From: Rhizobium rosettiformans | GTDB lineage: Bacteria > Pseudomonadota > Alphaproteobacteria > Rhizobiales > Rhizobiaceae | DNA: 64,000 bases | Assembly (NCBI RefSeq): GCF_016806065.1 | Contig: NZ_CP032407.1 | Coordinates: forward strand, 1-64,000 | Reading direction: 5' to 3' | Part shown: piece after piece, positions 1 to 8,307 of the stretch | How the letters are laid out: each line of letters starts with the position of its first letter | Position numbering within the stretch: position 1 is the first letter of the stretch | Translations under genes and position numbers: made by a program | The notes under the pieces: generated by a model | The model's database searches: none | The model's input: only the letters and a program-made list of their open reading frames with translations | Told to the model about the DNA's origin: nothing

Positions 1-132
1 GAGGGTAGATTTGCCTGCGCCGGATCTACCGAGGAGCACGACGAACTGACCCTGGTTGAACGTCAATGTCGTTGTCTTCAAAGCTTGGGTGCCGTTGGCA
101 TAGGTCACGGCAACTCCGTTCAGAGCCAGCAT
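1..132 (-). CDS. phnC: Phosphonate-type ABC transporter ATP-binding protein, N-terminal 44 codons
   Basis: The minus strand reads an open frame from an ATG at 130-132 to the window edge. The 44 residues begin [14 protein letters not shown] and end in a Walker A motif, [10 protein letters not shown], so this is the start of an ABC ATPase. The short N-terminus and the spacing to the P-loop resemble PhnC, the ATPase of phosphonate uptake, but with only the first strand and P-loop visible a related ABC ATPase is possible. The remaining gene and any permease or binding-protein partners lie outside the window. The region upstream (133 onward) is IS debris. Confidence 0.65.
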   Translation of the reverse strand, partial: MLALNGVAVTYANGTQALKTTTLTFNQGQFVVLLGRSGAGKSTL

Positions 133-340
133 CACAATAATCCTGATCGTTAGTGGTGCATCGATTGAATATTTGCATCACTATGGGCGACATATGACGT
201 CCGTTTATCAGGCTCGTGAAACTTCAATGACAGCACTTAAACTCAGCTCTACCTCCTCGCGTAGCTGCGATGGAGAAATTTCACCCAGAGCCGCCTGATC
301 ATGACGGCCCGGTCCCAATTCTACACCACCTTGACGGATG

Positions 341-661
341 CTATCCCATATTCGGCCAGATAAACCGGCCCTTCTCCAGCCGCCGGGTAAAAAGGCAGGC
401 GCCCAGACCATCATGCCAGATGATCTTCAAAATATCCGATCTGCGGCCCCTGAAGACGAAGAGATGCCCTGACAACGGATCATGCTGCAGAACCTCCTGC
501 ACCCGAAGCGCCAAGGAGGGAAAGCCACAGCGCATGTCCGTATATCCGCGCCTTCCTGGCGGGCACCCTTGATCCCGAATATTCCCGTCAGCTGACCGAG
601 CAACTACGACAGGCAGGCGTCCCGGTTTGACCATGCCGTCGCTGGCAATTAATCTGAGCAC
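341..661 (-). pseudogene. tnpB: IS66-family TnpB (ORF2) remnant
   Basis: The minus-strand frame contains the conserved IS66 TnpB core: a TDMR-GFPSLALRVQ segment, then PLSGHLFVFRGRR and KIIWHDGLGACLFTRRLEKG, ending at RFIWP. TnpB is the small accessory protein of IS66 elements, made with TnpA and the TnpC transposase. Here the normal N-terminus is replaced by unrelated sequence, the C-terminal third is missing after the FIWP motif, and neither TnpA nor TnpC is present. It is a decayed fragment and marks a lost element next to the replication region. Confidence 0.75.
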
Positions 662-665
662 GTGG

Positions 666-800
666 CGGATGTTTGCAAGCAGACCCGGATGTTTGCGAGC
701 ACATTGGCAAAGAGCGTGAGCACGACGCCCGCTCCATTGTCAGATAATTCGAGCAGAAAATGCCGATGTTTGCGAGCAGAGGCGCTTATGTTGGCAAGCC
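666..800. repeat. Direct repeats resembling an IS21-family terminus
   Basis: An 18-bp unit close to CGGATGTTTGCGAGCAGA occurs at 666-683, 686-703 and 763-780, with a degenerate fourth copy near 785-800. Multiple short repeats at the element end are typical of IS21-family elements, where they bind the IstA transposase. No istA or istB gene is visible nearby, so I infer an orphan end left by a deletion. Confidence 0.45.
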
Positions 801-1415
801 GCTACAGTTATTGATCCTCGACCTTCGATTTCTGGCCGGGGTGGCCGTGGGCACCACCCTTGGCTTCTTGATCAACCCTGAAGCAGCGGAGAAGGCAGGG
901 ATCGACATTCAGTCCATAAAGAGGACTATGCCTCTTATTGGTTCTTCTCCAGCCGAGCCGGTCAAACAAGCTGATTGGCCAACCAACGAACACGCGAAAC
1001 GGGAGCTGTTCCGGTTTGCGATGTGGGACTTTGAGACATTTGGGCCGAAGTCTGAGATTTTGATCACAAGGTGCATCAGCATCGACCAGCTTTTATTGGC
1101 ATGCGAAATGCGCGTGAAGCTGAGCTGGATCTCCGAAGAAAGAACGGTCGAAGGCGTTTTTCAATCCAGCGCCCACAGCTGGAGCCTGATCGCTGCGAAA
1201 GCCGTGAACAGGAATGCTCCCACTGGATATTGAGGTGACGGACAACGCGCCCTGAGTTGCGGATTTGATATCGAGGAGATCAGCATCCTGGCATTCATTC
1301 CCCCCACTTTTGTTAGGGCTTTGTAACTGGCGCGCAGGATGACAGTGCCTTAATGGCACGTTATGGTGCGTGATATCTGCCACAGGCGGATTTGGGGACT
1401 GAGGGAATACCGACT

Positions 1416-2030
1416 GTGCGGAATCTATCCGACTATATCAAATCAAGGGAACTGGTTGAGACTACAGATCCAGATTTCCAGAGACCCTTGTACCGCAAGG
1501 AGGGATTCGGCGGCATAGTCAGCTTCGGCGAGATCGACGCAAAACTTTCCGCATTCCTACTCGACGAACGCGCGAAAACTGGTCTGACCCAGAGTGATTT
1601 CGCGACCCTGGCTGGTCTCGCTCGAGTGGTCTACAGCCGCTACGAACTGAACATTTCGCGACTGACCGTCTCTCGAATGATTCACCTTTCCGAGCTCCTT
1701 GGGTTCCTGCCGATGCAGATGATTCATGCCGCTGCACCTCATCTCTACGGTAAAAATCCTGAAGAGGCAGATGATCGTGTTGAACTCTTCAGACTCATTC
1801 ATGACCTCCCGCATGACACCATACGCAGTTTGATCGGTATAGTTGGCCAACTGACGCCTAAGGATGTTCTTGAAGCTCGGCAAAAAGCGGAAGCGGAGGC
1901 CGAAGCACAAGCTGAGGCCGAACGCCAACGACTGACTAGAAAAGCGGCGAGAGTCAGCAGGAAAGGCCGTCCCCCTGGCCGGCCACCAGGTCGAAAATCA
2001 TCCAAGGTCGATACCCCGACAGACGATTGA
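1416..2030 (+). CDS. XRE-type helix-turn-helix regulator with AT-hook-like tail
   Basis: The central part (DERAKTGLTQSDFATLAGL, then VVYSRYELNIS) fits an XRE/Cro-type HTH, which suggests DNA binding and transcriptional control. After the HTH come a helical segment, an Ala/Glu-rich coiled-coil-like stretch (EAEAEAQAEAERQ) and a basic tail, RKGRPPGRPPGRK, whose GRP cores resemble AT-hooks. I chose the GTG at 1416 because a GAGGGA ribosome site lies about 10 nt upstream; the frame stays open to a TTG at 1392. The product of 7509-7913 is a diverged relative with the same HTH-plus-helix layout. It lies just downstream of and convergent with repC. The target is unknown. Confidence 0.7.
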   Translation: MRNLSDYIKSRELVETTDPDFQRPLYRKEGFGGIVSFGEIDAKLSAFLLDERAKTGLTQSDFATLAGLARVVYSRYELNISRLTVSRMIHLSELLGFLPMQMIHAAAPHLYGKNPEEADDRVELFRLIHDLPHDTIRSLIGIVGQLTPKDVLEARQKAEAEAEAQAEAERQRLTRKAARVSRKGRPPGRPPGRKSSKVDTPTDD

Positions 2031-2079
2031 AGAACGGAAAGGGCCGTCAAGTGATGGCCATTTAGGAACGCGTCGTCCC

Positions 2080-3318
2080 TCACCCCGTTTTCCGATCGCT
2101 GTTCGCATTTGCACGCATCAGCGACATCAGCATCGGTCCCAGTCCGAACTCCCCTCCCCTCGCCCGGCGCGTGAGATCGCGGAGATATCCACCTGCCGAA
2201 TTGATATGCCCTGCCCTCTCCAAGATTGCAGCCATGGCAACCGCCGCGTTCTCCGGCCCCATCACCTCGCAAGCCTCCTGGTAAGCCGACGGGCTAACAC
2301 CAAGCATTGATCGTACCACCACCGCGGCGCCCATCAGCTCGCGCCAATGGGAGATCGTGCCGCCGGGCCCGTAGTCCGAAATCTGCGGGCAGGCTTTCAG
2401 GACCATCGACAGCGGGAACGCCTTCATCTGTTCCGGCTTTGCCAACGGCTGAGCAACCGCTTTGGGTGCTACTTCCAGCTCGACGGCTCCGCCCTGCACT
2501 TTTCCAGAGCTAGGTTCAAGTTCATAGATGGATTCGGGTTTTGAATTCTGTATGTGGCAGCCATTTTGAACAGCATTGCCGTCCATATTTTGAGAATCTA
2601 ACTGATTTTCCAGAAGGTTGAGGATTTCGGTGCGCAAAAGCTGCATCTCGTCGAGGATTGCCTCCACCTGGTGACGGTCAGGATTGCGGGGAAGTCGGCT
2701 GACAATGCCGACATACATGTCTTCGATGGCTTCCCAGTCGCCATCGGCCCCCTCCTCCATCGCTGCTGAAATCAGCTTGCGCACATCACGCCGGCAGATA
2801 GTCAGTGCCTCTTTGGCTCGCCTGAACTGCAGGCGTTCGGCAGCGACTTCCTGCGCCAGAATTGCAAGTTCCGCAGCACGAGCCAAAAGTGGAGAAAGAT
2901 CGAATCCAAAGGCCTGCTCGATATCGCCACCCTTGTCCCGGTGAGCGTAGCGCTTGCCGTTCGGACTATCCTTGCGCTGGATGAGCCCGGCTTCGACCAG
3001 GGCAGCCAAATGGCGCCGCAAGGTCGTTCCAGTGATGCCGTGCGCTCTGACAGAAAGCTGGGCGTTCGAAGGGAAGACCACCAATCTGCTATCGTAGTTG
3101 AGCACGCTTTCCGGATAAAACGTCAGCAATGCGTCCAGCACAGTCAGCGCCCTGTCCTGGAGGCCGAGGCGTTCACGGGCCTCACAGGCGTCGCGAAACA
3201 CTTTCCATTTTTCGACTGGGCGGTTTGGTTTCGTCTCGGACGTCTGAAGCTGTCTCTTCACGAGAGCAAGCACCGCCGGCCGCCGCCCAAAGGGCGTCGT
3301 CACATTTCCCGTCTGCAT
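2080..3318 (-). CDS. repC: Plasmid replication initiator RepC
   Basis: RepC is the initiator of repABC replicons and usually acts at an origin inside its own coding region. The 412-residue product matches the family length. It has the N-terminal GRRPAVLALVKRQ and RDACEARERLGLQDRALTVLDALL segments, the conserved SNAQLSVRAHG-TTLRRHLAALVEAGLI winged-helix region, and a C-terminal domain with YRDLTRRARGGEF-type residues (here GGYLRDLTRRARGGEFGLG). The ATG is preceded by GGTGAAGGA. It is third in the repA-repB-repC order on the minus strand, with the counter-transcribed RNA locus between it and repB. Its level is expected to set copy number and to be limited by that RNA. Confidence 0.95.
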   Translation of the reverse strand: MQTGNVTTPFGRRPAVLALVKRQLQTSETKPNRPVEKWKVFRDACEARERLGLQDRALTVLDALLTFYPESVLNYDSRLVVFPSNAQLSVRAHGITGTTLRRHLAALVEAGLIQRKDSPNGKRYAHRDKGGDIEQAFGFDLSPLLARAAELAILAQEVAAERLQFRRAKEALTICRRDVRKLISAAMEEGADGDWEAIEDMYVGIVSRLPRNPDRHQVEAILDEMQLLRTEILNLLENQLDSQNMDGNAVQNGCHIQNSKPESIYELEPSSGKVQGGAVELEVAPKAVAQPLAKPEQMKAFPLSMVLKACPQISDYGPGGTISHWRELMGAAVVVRSMLGVSPSAYQEACEVMGPENAAVAMAAILERAGHINSAGGYLRDLTRRARGGEFGLGPMLMSLMRANANSDRKTG

Positions 3319-3377
3319 ATTCCTTCACCTTTCTTCAGGCAAAAGAAATCCGCTCACCAAAACGATGCCAAAGACTC

Positions 3378-3406
3378 TTGACTGGGATTCATGGAAATGC
3401 GATTCT
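3378..3406 (+). promoter_or_regulatory. Promoter of the counter-transcribed RNA
   Basis: On the strand opposite to repABC, TTGACT (3378-3383) and GATTCT (3401-3406) are separated by exactly 17 nt. The -10 is poor but the -35 is near consensus. The position, in the repB-repC gap and pointing away from repC, is where the antisense RNA promoter of repABC plasmids sits. Confidence 0.55.
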
Positions 3407-3412
3407 CATTCT

Positions 3413-3473
3413 TGCTTAGGGAATACGAGAAGGGCTTCCACGACTTCGGTCGTTTGGGGGCCTTTTTCTTTTT
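3413..3473 (+). ncRNA. Counter-transcribed RNA (incA/ctRNA) of repABC
   Basis: The repB-repC gap of 160 nt carries a plus-strand promoter and, about 30 nt after the inferred start, a hairpin followed by a T-rich run. RepABC plasmids encode here a short antisense RNA of roughly 50-60 nt that pairs with the repC leader, lowers RepC synthesis and acts as an incompatibility determinant. The transcript limits given are inferred from the promoter and terminator positions, not measured. Confidence 0.7.
3440..3473 (+). terminator. Rho-independent terminator of the ctRNA
   Basis: ACGAC (3440-3444), a TTCG tetraloop and GTCGT (3449-3453) form a stable hairpin, followed by GGGGGCC and a T-rich run (3463-3473). 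The U-tract is on the plus strand, so it ends the antisense RNA rather than the repABC message. Confidence 0.65.
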
Positions 3474-3478
3474 GCCGA

Positions 3479-4459
3479 TTACTCTCCTTGTTGATCCAAT
3501 TTGTTCCGGTAGGCTTGGTACAAGTCTCCCAGGCTGTCAGCGATGAAATCCCCGAAGCCCGCGGCATCCCGCGCTTTTAGGGCGAAGGTGTACGTTTTTG
3601 CGTCCGCCTTGATATAGGCTGAAACGGCTTTGTCTTCTGACGACCACTTCTGGGTCCTAATCGCCTTAGGACTGCTCTGCTTCCCGACTGCCTTCAAGAA
3701 AGCCAGTAGTGCATTGAAACGGTCGTCGCCGCCATTTGCTTTGAAGTCGGCGGTCTCAATGAAGTTCAGTGCTTTCTCAAGAGTCGATGGACGCTCTAAC
3801 AGGTTCTTGAGTTCGTACCAGCGATCCCTCCCGATGCCCTTGGCTGCACCGACGGCATCAAGCACCAGTTTGGGAATCGTCGAGACGGCCAGCATCTTCG
3901 AGAGCGTTGCCCGGTCTATAGACAGGGCGGAAAGCACAATCGCGTTGTCGCCATCGAACTGACGACGGGCAATCTCTGCAGCGAAGACTGCCTTCTCGAT
4001 AAACGACAGGTTCGCGCGTGCGGAGTTCTCTTGACCTTGGGCGACGAGATGATCGCTGTCTTTAAGGTCTTTGACGACCGCACGCACTTTTCGTTCGAGC
4101 GCCTTGGCCGCACGAAGGCGTCTGTGCCCGAATACCACCATGTACCGCCCCATGGCTGACGGGTGCGGCCGCACAAGGATAGGAGTGTCCTGCCCGCGAT
4201 CTCGGATTGCTGACAGGAGCTCGTCGAAATCTGCCGGGTCGTCTTCGAGGCGGTCCCGAATGAACGAATCGTCGATGATAGCGGGATCGAGCTCGACAAC
4301 AGTCTCTCCCTCTAGAAAGCGATCTGCTTGCGCGGCCATCTCGTCTAGAGAATGGATAAGTGACTTCGAGGCCCCCTTGTTCGTATATTCGAGGATAGCC
4401 TTGGAGTTATCCGGCGCTTCCTCGCTCATGACGTTCATAAAAGGGTTCTTCCGCGCCAT
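3479..4459 (-). CDS. repB: Plasmid partitioning protein RepB (ParB family)
   Basis: RepB is the ParB-like centromere-binding protein that loads onto parS sites and works with RepA in segregation and in autorepression of the operon. The 326-residue product begins MARKNPFMNV, the usual RepB start. It carries the ParB nuclease-like box I and II region (DTPILVRPHP, then VVFGHRRLRAAKALERKVRAVVK), a NSARANLSFIEKA helix and a long C-terminal dimerisation half. The start has GAGGA about 8 nt upstream. The gap to repA is 71 nt and contains a parS-like palindrome. Confidence 0.95.
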   Translation of the reverse strand: MARKNPFMNVMSEEAPDNSKAILEYTNKGASKSLIHSLDEMAAQADRFLEGETVVELDPAIIDDSFIRDRLEDDPADFDELLSAIRDRGQDTPILVRPHPSAMGRYMVVFGHRRLRAAKALERKVRAVVKDLKDSDHLVAQGQENSARANLSFIEKAVFAAEIARRQFDGDNAIVLSALSIDRATLSKMLAVSTIPKLVLDAVGAAKGIGRDRWYELKNLLERPSTLEKALNFIETADFKANGGDDRFNALLAFLKAVGKQSSPKAIRTQKWSSEDKAVSAYIKADAKTYTFALKARDAAGFGDFIADSLGDLYQAYRNKLDQQGE

Positions 4460-4511
4460 CTTGTTATCCTCGGACCGTTAAGCGGTTGATTCGATGAAGA
4501 AACTTCTGGAT

Positions 4512-4527
4512 TTTGACGGCGGTCAAC
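4512..4527. promoter_or_regulatory. parS-like centromere site in the repA-repB gap
   Basis: TTTGACGGCGGTCAAC fits the repABC parS consensus GTTNNCNGCNGNNAAC at every fixed position except the first base. The repA-repB gap is one of the usual places for such sites. Confidence 0.65.
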
Positions 4528-4530
4528 ACG

Positions 4531-5736
4531 TTACATTCTCCCCCATGCTCGATGGATAAGCCCCTGAATTTCGAAATTCACGGCATCCATACACTCGATG
4601 GCGCGGTCGTAAGTCCCCCGGGTAAAGTTAGATCGTTCTAACTCGTAAAGACTCCGCTTGGTCAATCCGGCGTCAGAGATCGCAGTCGTCTTTACCATCG
4701 GCGTCTTCAAAATTTCCTCGGCGAGCATTGATTGCATGAAGCCAAGCATTTGAACTTGAGGCACGTCTTGCGGCTCAAAACGGGTGATCAGGTAGCGTAG
4801 CCAGTCGAGCCTTACGTCAGCACCAGCCGCCTTGATGGTCTTCGTGATGTTGCCGAGCATCAGCAAAAACTGGCTCATGGACATCAAATCCAGCATTTGT
4901 GGGTGGACGGTAATCAGAACCGATGTTGAGGCGGTGAGGGCAGTCAACGACAGATATCCTAGCTGCGGCGGACAATCGATGACCACAACATCGTAACGAT
5001 CATCGACGTCCATGAGGGCCTTGCCAAGTCGAGTGAAAAACCGCTTGCCCTCGCTGCCGGCCTGCATCGCGAGCGGGGTATCGTATTCGTACTCCTGCAG
5101 CTCGAGATTCGCCGGGATGATGTCGAGGCCAGGGAAATTGGTTGGTAAGATCACATCCGCAATCGGCTTCCGCTCGTCGTATCGGATCGTATCGTAGAGC
5201 GACGGGTTTTGATCGAGTTCGGGCTGAAAGCCATGCAAAGCCGAAAGCGAAGCCTGTGGATCGAGGTCGATGGCAAGAACTCGATGGCCCGTAAGCGCAA
5301 GATGCTGGGCTAGGTGGGCAGCAGTCGTCGTTTTGCCGCTACCGCCCTTGAAGTTCACGACGGCAATGACCTGAAGCTTGTCGCCCGGCTTGCGCTGTGG
5401 GAGGTATCTCTTGGCTTCGCTCTTCCCCGTTTCCGCGAGGTACTGCCGCAGCTCCAACATCTGCTCAGCTGTGTAGTACTTCCTATTCCCCGACATTGTG
5501 GTTGGGACCGGTCCCTTACCGTCTAAATAAAGCCGTTTCAGATTGCTTGGCGTAACGCCGAGGTAGTGGGCAACCTCACCCACAGAAAACTGCCGCAAGG
5601 TTTTCTTCGCGCTCGGCGGGAAATTCTCCAGCCGCAGCTGGTTAAGCCTGCGAGAGATTTCGGCACCTTGCATCAGTATCTTGTCGTCCAATTCGAACGA
5701 AGGAAGTGAGAACGCGTTCATAGAGTCGTTGACCAT
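4531..5736 (-). CDS. repA: Plasmid partitioning ATPase RepA (ParA family)
   Basis: RepA is the Walker-type partition ATPase and, with RepB, the autorepressor of the repABC promoter. The 401-residue product has an N-terminal MerR/HTH-like DNA-binding part (SVGEVAHYLGVTPSNLKRLY, about residues 51-70), the deviant Walker A motif KGGSGKTT at 130-137, AIDLDPQASLS, and VVVIDCPPQLGYLS. Length and domain order are normal for RepA. It is first in the operon, and the upstream 250 nt are AT-rich with a second parS-like site at 5898. Confidence 0.96.
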   Translation of the reverse strand: MVNDSMNAFSLPSFELDDKILMQGAEISRRLNQLRLENFPPSAKKTLRQFSVGEVAHYLGVTPSNLKRLYLDGKGPVPTTMSGNRKYYTAEQMLELRQYLAETGKSEAKRYLPQRKPGDKLQVIAVVNFKGGSGKTTTAAHLAQHLALTGHRVLAIDLDPQASLSALHGFQPELDQNPSLYDTIRYDERKPIADVILPTNFPGLDIIPANLELQEYEYDTPLAMQAGSEGKRFFTRLGKALMDVDDRYDVVVIDCPPQLGYLSLTALTASTSVLITVHPQMLDLMSMSQFLLMLGNITKTIKAAGADVRLDWLRYLITRFEPQDVPQVQMLGFMQSMLAEEILKTPMVKTTAISDAGLTKRSLYELERSNFTRGTYDRAIECMDAVNFEIQGLIHRAWGRM

Positions 5737-6940
5737 TCTGTCGGTAAAATTACCGAAACTGAGGATATGCCGTCATTATCCCCGATTCTCTGATTCCAGC
5801 AAGGAAAATTAAGTTAACAAAACCTTAAGGCCCATGAGGGGTCAAAGACGCGATGCTTTGGCGACGCGCGGACAGCGAGTGAAGCATTGCGCCATCGGTT
5901 GACTGCCGTCAAAACTCTTAATTCTGTAGTGACGACAACAAGTTACGAACTATAGATGCTACCCACCCGCGCACGGGCTAACGTGCTATTGTTCAAAGCA
6001 CCAATATTGGTTCGGTTCGTTTACAAACCCCATCGACCCAAACTGACGCCACGCGTCGTATATATCGGTGCGCCACCTCGTGAGGGAATCATCCAGCGGA
6101 TAATCTCTCACCGGCTACCTCTTCAGCCTCATCGGATCCCATCCCCAACACTGCCAATTCGTTTCCCGCGCGTCCCCACGCTAGTGTGTTTAGCCGGACG
6201 GGAGATAACCAGCCAGTCATCTTAGGTATTGCGAAATGTTGGGGCAGAGGCGGGTGAAGAGTGTGAGAGGGAGAACGCGAACGCCTCATAGCGGCGATCT
6301 GTATGAGATAAGCCGGAGTAGGGCAGGCTGTCGGCACTTTGTTCTCGCAGATGTCGAATTACACAGCTGCGGCAAGTTGATCGGCACGGGTAAGGCCGTT
6401 CAAGTTCGTGATCATGCTTGACTTCCACGGCTTTGACATTGGCGGCGGTGCAAACGCCCGGTGATCGAGGAGATCGACTCGCCTCTATTCCAGCAGATAT
6501 TCCCTACGGTCGCTGTGATCGCCAAGAAGACTGCCGCCCATTGTCAGTGTTTGCTGTTCCATTCGATGAGCGCAGCGGAAATATGCCGCCGTCAGCACCG
6601 ACTTCGTTGACATCGCGGCCGTTTGATAGGGCAGGGGAGTTCCGGCACTGGGACCCTTGCCATCTGTTCGAAACCTTTTGAGTGGCGCAGCCCGGCCAGA
6701 GTATAGGGCCGAACAACCCCTCCTGCTCGATCTGCCAGGCTTCACCGCTACAGCAGACTGAGCGGGAAGAGAGCCCTAGGGGAGGGGGCGGGCTCCCATC
6801 GAGCGACCCGCGCCCGCTGGATTGGCAGAGATCGCAATCGTCTGAACGGCAACTAGGTCGGCTCTTCAGTACTCTGATCCACAAAAACTGGACCGTTCAG
6901 TTTCCCGCGGTATTTCCCGGCTGGGAGAAGGAGCGGAAGC
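5737..6940. other. repABC upstream region and long non-coding stretch
   Basis: The first 200 bases carry the repA promoter region (AT-rich, with TTGACC on the minus strand at 5840-5845 but no convincing -10 at standard spacing) and a parS-like site. From about 5960 to 6900 only short open frames in all frames are present, without recognisable domains or ribosome sites. I see no gene in this part. The last 60 bases lead into an IS3-family orfA. Confidence 0.5.
5898..5913. promoter_or_regulatory. parS-like centromere site upstream of repA
   Basis: GTTGACTGCCGTCAAA matches GTTNNCNGCNGNNAAC except for the last base. It shares the GTTGAC/GTCAA arms with the site at 4512-4527, which supports both as RepB-binding sites of this replicon. 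Confidence 0.65.
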
Positions 6941-7207
6941 ATGAAGGCATCGAAGTTCTCGGACGCCCAGGAGGCGTTCATTTTGAAGCAGGGCGATGAT
7001 GGTGTGCCGGTGGCCGAGATTTGCCGGAAGGCTGGGATCAGCCAGGCTACCTATTTCAATTGGCGCAAGGAGTATGCGGGTCTGCTGCCCGACGAGATGC
7101 GTCGATTGAAGGCTCTGGAAGATGAGAATTCCAGACTGAAGAAGATCGTCGCTGACCTGACGCTGGACCGCGAGATGCTCCAGGACGTCATCCGCCGAAA
7201 GCTCTGA
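6941..7207 (+). CDS. IS3-family transposase OrfA
   Basis: The 88-residue protein MKASKFSDAQEAFILKQ... has the HTH_Tnp_1 pattern: GVPVAEICRKAGISQATYFNWRKEYAG, followed by a leucine-zipper-like segment (LKALEDENSRLKKIVADLTLD) ending in MLQDVIRRKL. OrfA binds the IS ends and, after -1 frameshifting, forms OrfAB. It is intact here but its OrfB partner (frame -1) is truncated, so it probably has no function. GGAG lies 12 nt before the ATG. Confidence 0.85.
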   Translation: MKASKFSDAQEAFILKQGDDGVPVAEICRKAGISQATYFNWRKEYAGLLPDEMRRLKALEDENSRLKKIVADLTLDREMLQDVIRRKL

Positions 7208-7508
7208 GGCCTGTCCGGAAGCGCAAGCTGATCGACGGTATGCTGGTGGACTGGGACATATCGATCCGACGGGCCTGCAAGGTCCTGAAGTTCGGCACAT
7301 CGTCCTACCACTACAAGTCCCGCCGCACCGGGCAGGCCCCACTCGAAAGACGCATCAAGGAGATTTGCGAGACACGCGTGCGGTATGGCTACCGGCGTGT
7401 GCATGTGCATTTGCGCCGCGATGGCTGGAAGATCAACATGGAGAAGACACGCAGGATTTACAGCGAGTTAGGGCTTCAACTGCGCAATAAGCATCCCAAG
7501 CGCCGGGT
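7204..7508 (+). pseudogene. IS3-family transposase OrfB, 5' fragment
   Basis: In the -1 frame relative to orfA the sequence reads RPVRKRKLIDGMLVDWD, then SIRRACKVLKFGTSSYHYKS and RYGYRRVHVHLRRDGW, the HTH_21 region of IS3 OrfB. It ends at NKHPKRRV, before the integrase core with its DDE residues. The remainder of the frame to 7632 is the antisense-phase reading of the adjoining regulator gene. Confidence 0.85.
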
Positions 7509-7913
7509 GATCGCAAACGGCTCAATGGCAAGATCATCGATCTCAGGCAATTGGATCTGCTTGTCGCGCAAAGGCTGCGTGACCTGGGAACCGATCGACA
7601 ACTTGCGCAAGCCAAAGTCGCTATGCTGCTAGGGCTGAAGGAGGCTACCTACGCCCGCTACGAAAACGCCTCCTCCTTGATGACAGTCGGACGCCTGCTC
7701 CACGTTTTCGAAGTCCTGAATATCACCCCGGAAGAGTTCTTCGATCCTCTCGTCAACGAACAGCCCTCTCACTCCAAAGCCGAGTCACGCGAGGCCCTGA
7801 GAGAACAGCTGATGGAGGAAATGGTCGACCACCTGAAAAAGCTCGACGATACGACCTTGAAGATGGTGCATGACCTGGTGATCGCCATGGAGCCCCGGAC
7901 TATCGGAAGGTAG
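7509..7913 (+). pseudogene. XRE-type regulator truncated at its 5' end by IS sequence
   Basis: The frame starts abruptly at the IS junction (DRKRLNGKIIDLRQLDLLVAQ) and runs through an XRE HTH (LAQAKVAMLLGLKEATYARYENASS), a VGRLLHVFEVLNITPEEFFDP helix and a C-terminal helical tail to a stop at 7913. Compared with the related 1416-2030 protein it lacks the N-terminal segment. The only plausible starts left are a TTG at 7551 and later codons, so a shortened product from 7551 is possible. Its own promoter was lost with the 5' end. The annotation as a broken gene is an inference from the junction. Confidence 0.65.
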
Positions 7914-8307
7914 TAAACGAATGGCGCGGCGAAAGCCGCGCTATAACACTCAGCGGGTTGGGTTTGGTTTCCGCCGCGCGCCGACCGCCTTTGGCGAACA
8001 GCTGGCGCTCATGCGGCGTCCTTCTCCGGCCCTTCTGGCGAAGCCATCGCTCGGATCGATCGGCGCCAGTCCGAGATCCGAGGCAAACAATGAAGAACAT
8101 CGGAGCTTTCAGCATAGCGCCGCCCCTCCTTCAGGGGCGGGAAAGCGGGAATTCTCGACACGGTTTTGACGGAAGAAGGGAAGCCGCAGGAGGCTTAGCA
8201 TAGCGCCGCGAAGCGGAAGCCGGGACCGACTTCCCCCGCCAAAACCGTTCCGCATCACCAGGCCCAAAGCGATCTAACCATCGGATGTGTGCCGAACCTG
8301 ACTGCAT
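7914..8307. other. Structured, GC-rich intergenic region with hairpins
   Basis: No convincing gene. It has a 7-bp hairpin with GAAA tetraloop (GCGCGGC 7924-7930 and GCCGCGC 7935-7941) just after the XRE stop, a second hairpin CGCCCCT/AGGGGCG (8121-8139), and a third larger one at 8160-8248. The phrase AGCATAGCGCCGC occurs twice (near 8111 and 8197). These may be terminators or a small structured RNA or DNA element. Confidence 0.45.
8160..8248. repeat. Long imperfect inverted repeat
   Basis: ACGGTTTTG (8160-8168) pairs with CAAAACCGT (8240-8248), and inside it GGGAAG (8178-8183) pairs with CTTCCC (8230-8235). The central part contains further short arms. It could fold as an extended hairpin of about 90 nt. 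There is no T-run on either side, so it is not a simple terminator. Confidence 0.5.

Larger units (their letters stand above)
133..1391. other. Mostly non-coding stretch with IS remnants
   Basis: Apart from the IS66 tnpB remnant (341-661) and a set of IS21-like terminal repeats (666-800), I see no convincing gene here. A 157-codon open frame on the plus strand (760-1233) starts inside the repeats and has no recognisable domain or clear ribosome binding site, so I do not call it. The stretch probably records several transposition and deletion events beside the replication genes. Confidence 0.5.
6941..7508 (+). mobile_element. Truncated IS3-family (IS407-group type) element
   Basis: The fragment contains a complete orfA and about the first hundred codons of orfB. 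The orfB reading stops being transposase-like at the KRRV motif (about 7508), where the sequence changes to that of an XRE regulator gene. The DDE catalytic core of orfB is entirely missing. No right inverted repeat is present, so the element cannot move by itself. The left end was not defined with confidence. Confidence 0.75.

Noticed and set aside
760..1233. 157-codon open frame on the plus strand
   Set aside because: It begins inside IS21-like repeats, has no clear ribosome site and no recognisable domain. Open length alone is weak evidence in GC-rich DNA.
8160..8248. Extended hairpin as a conjugative oriT
   Set aside because: It lacks the nick-region sequence known from rhizobial and Ti-type oriT sites and no relaxase or tra gene is in the window.
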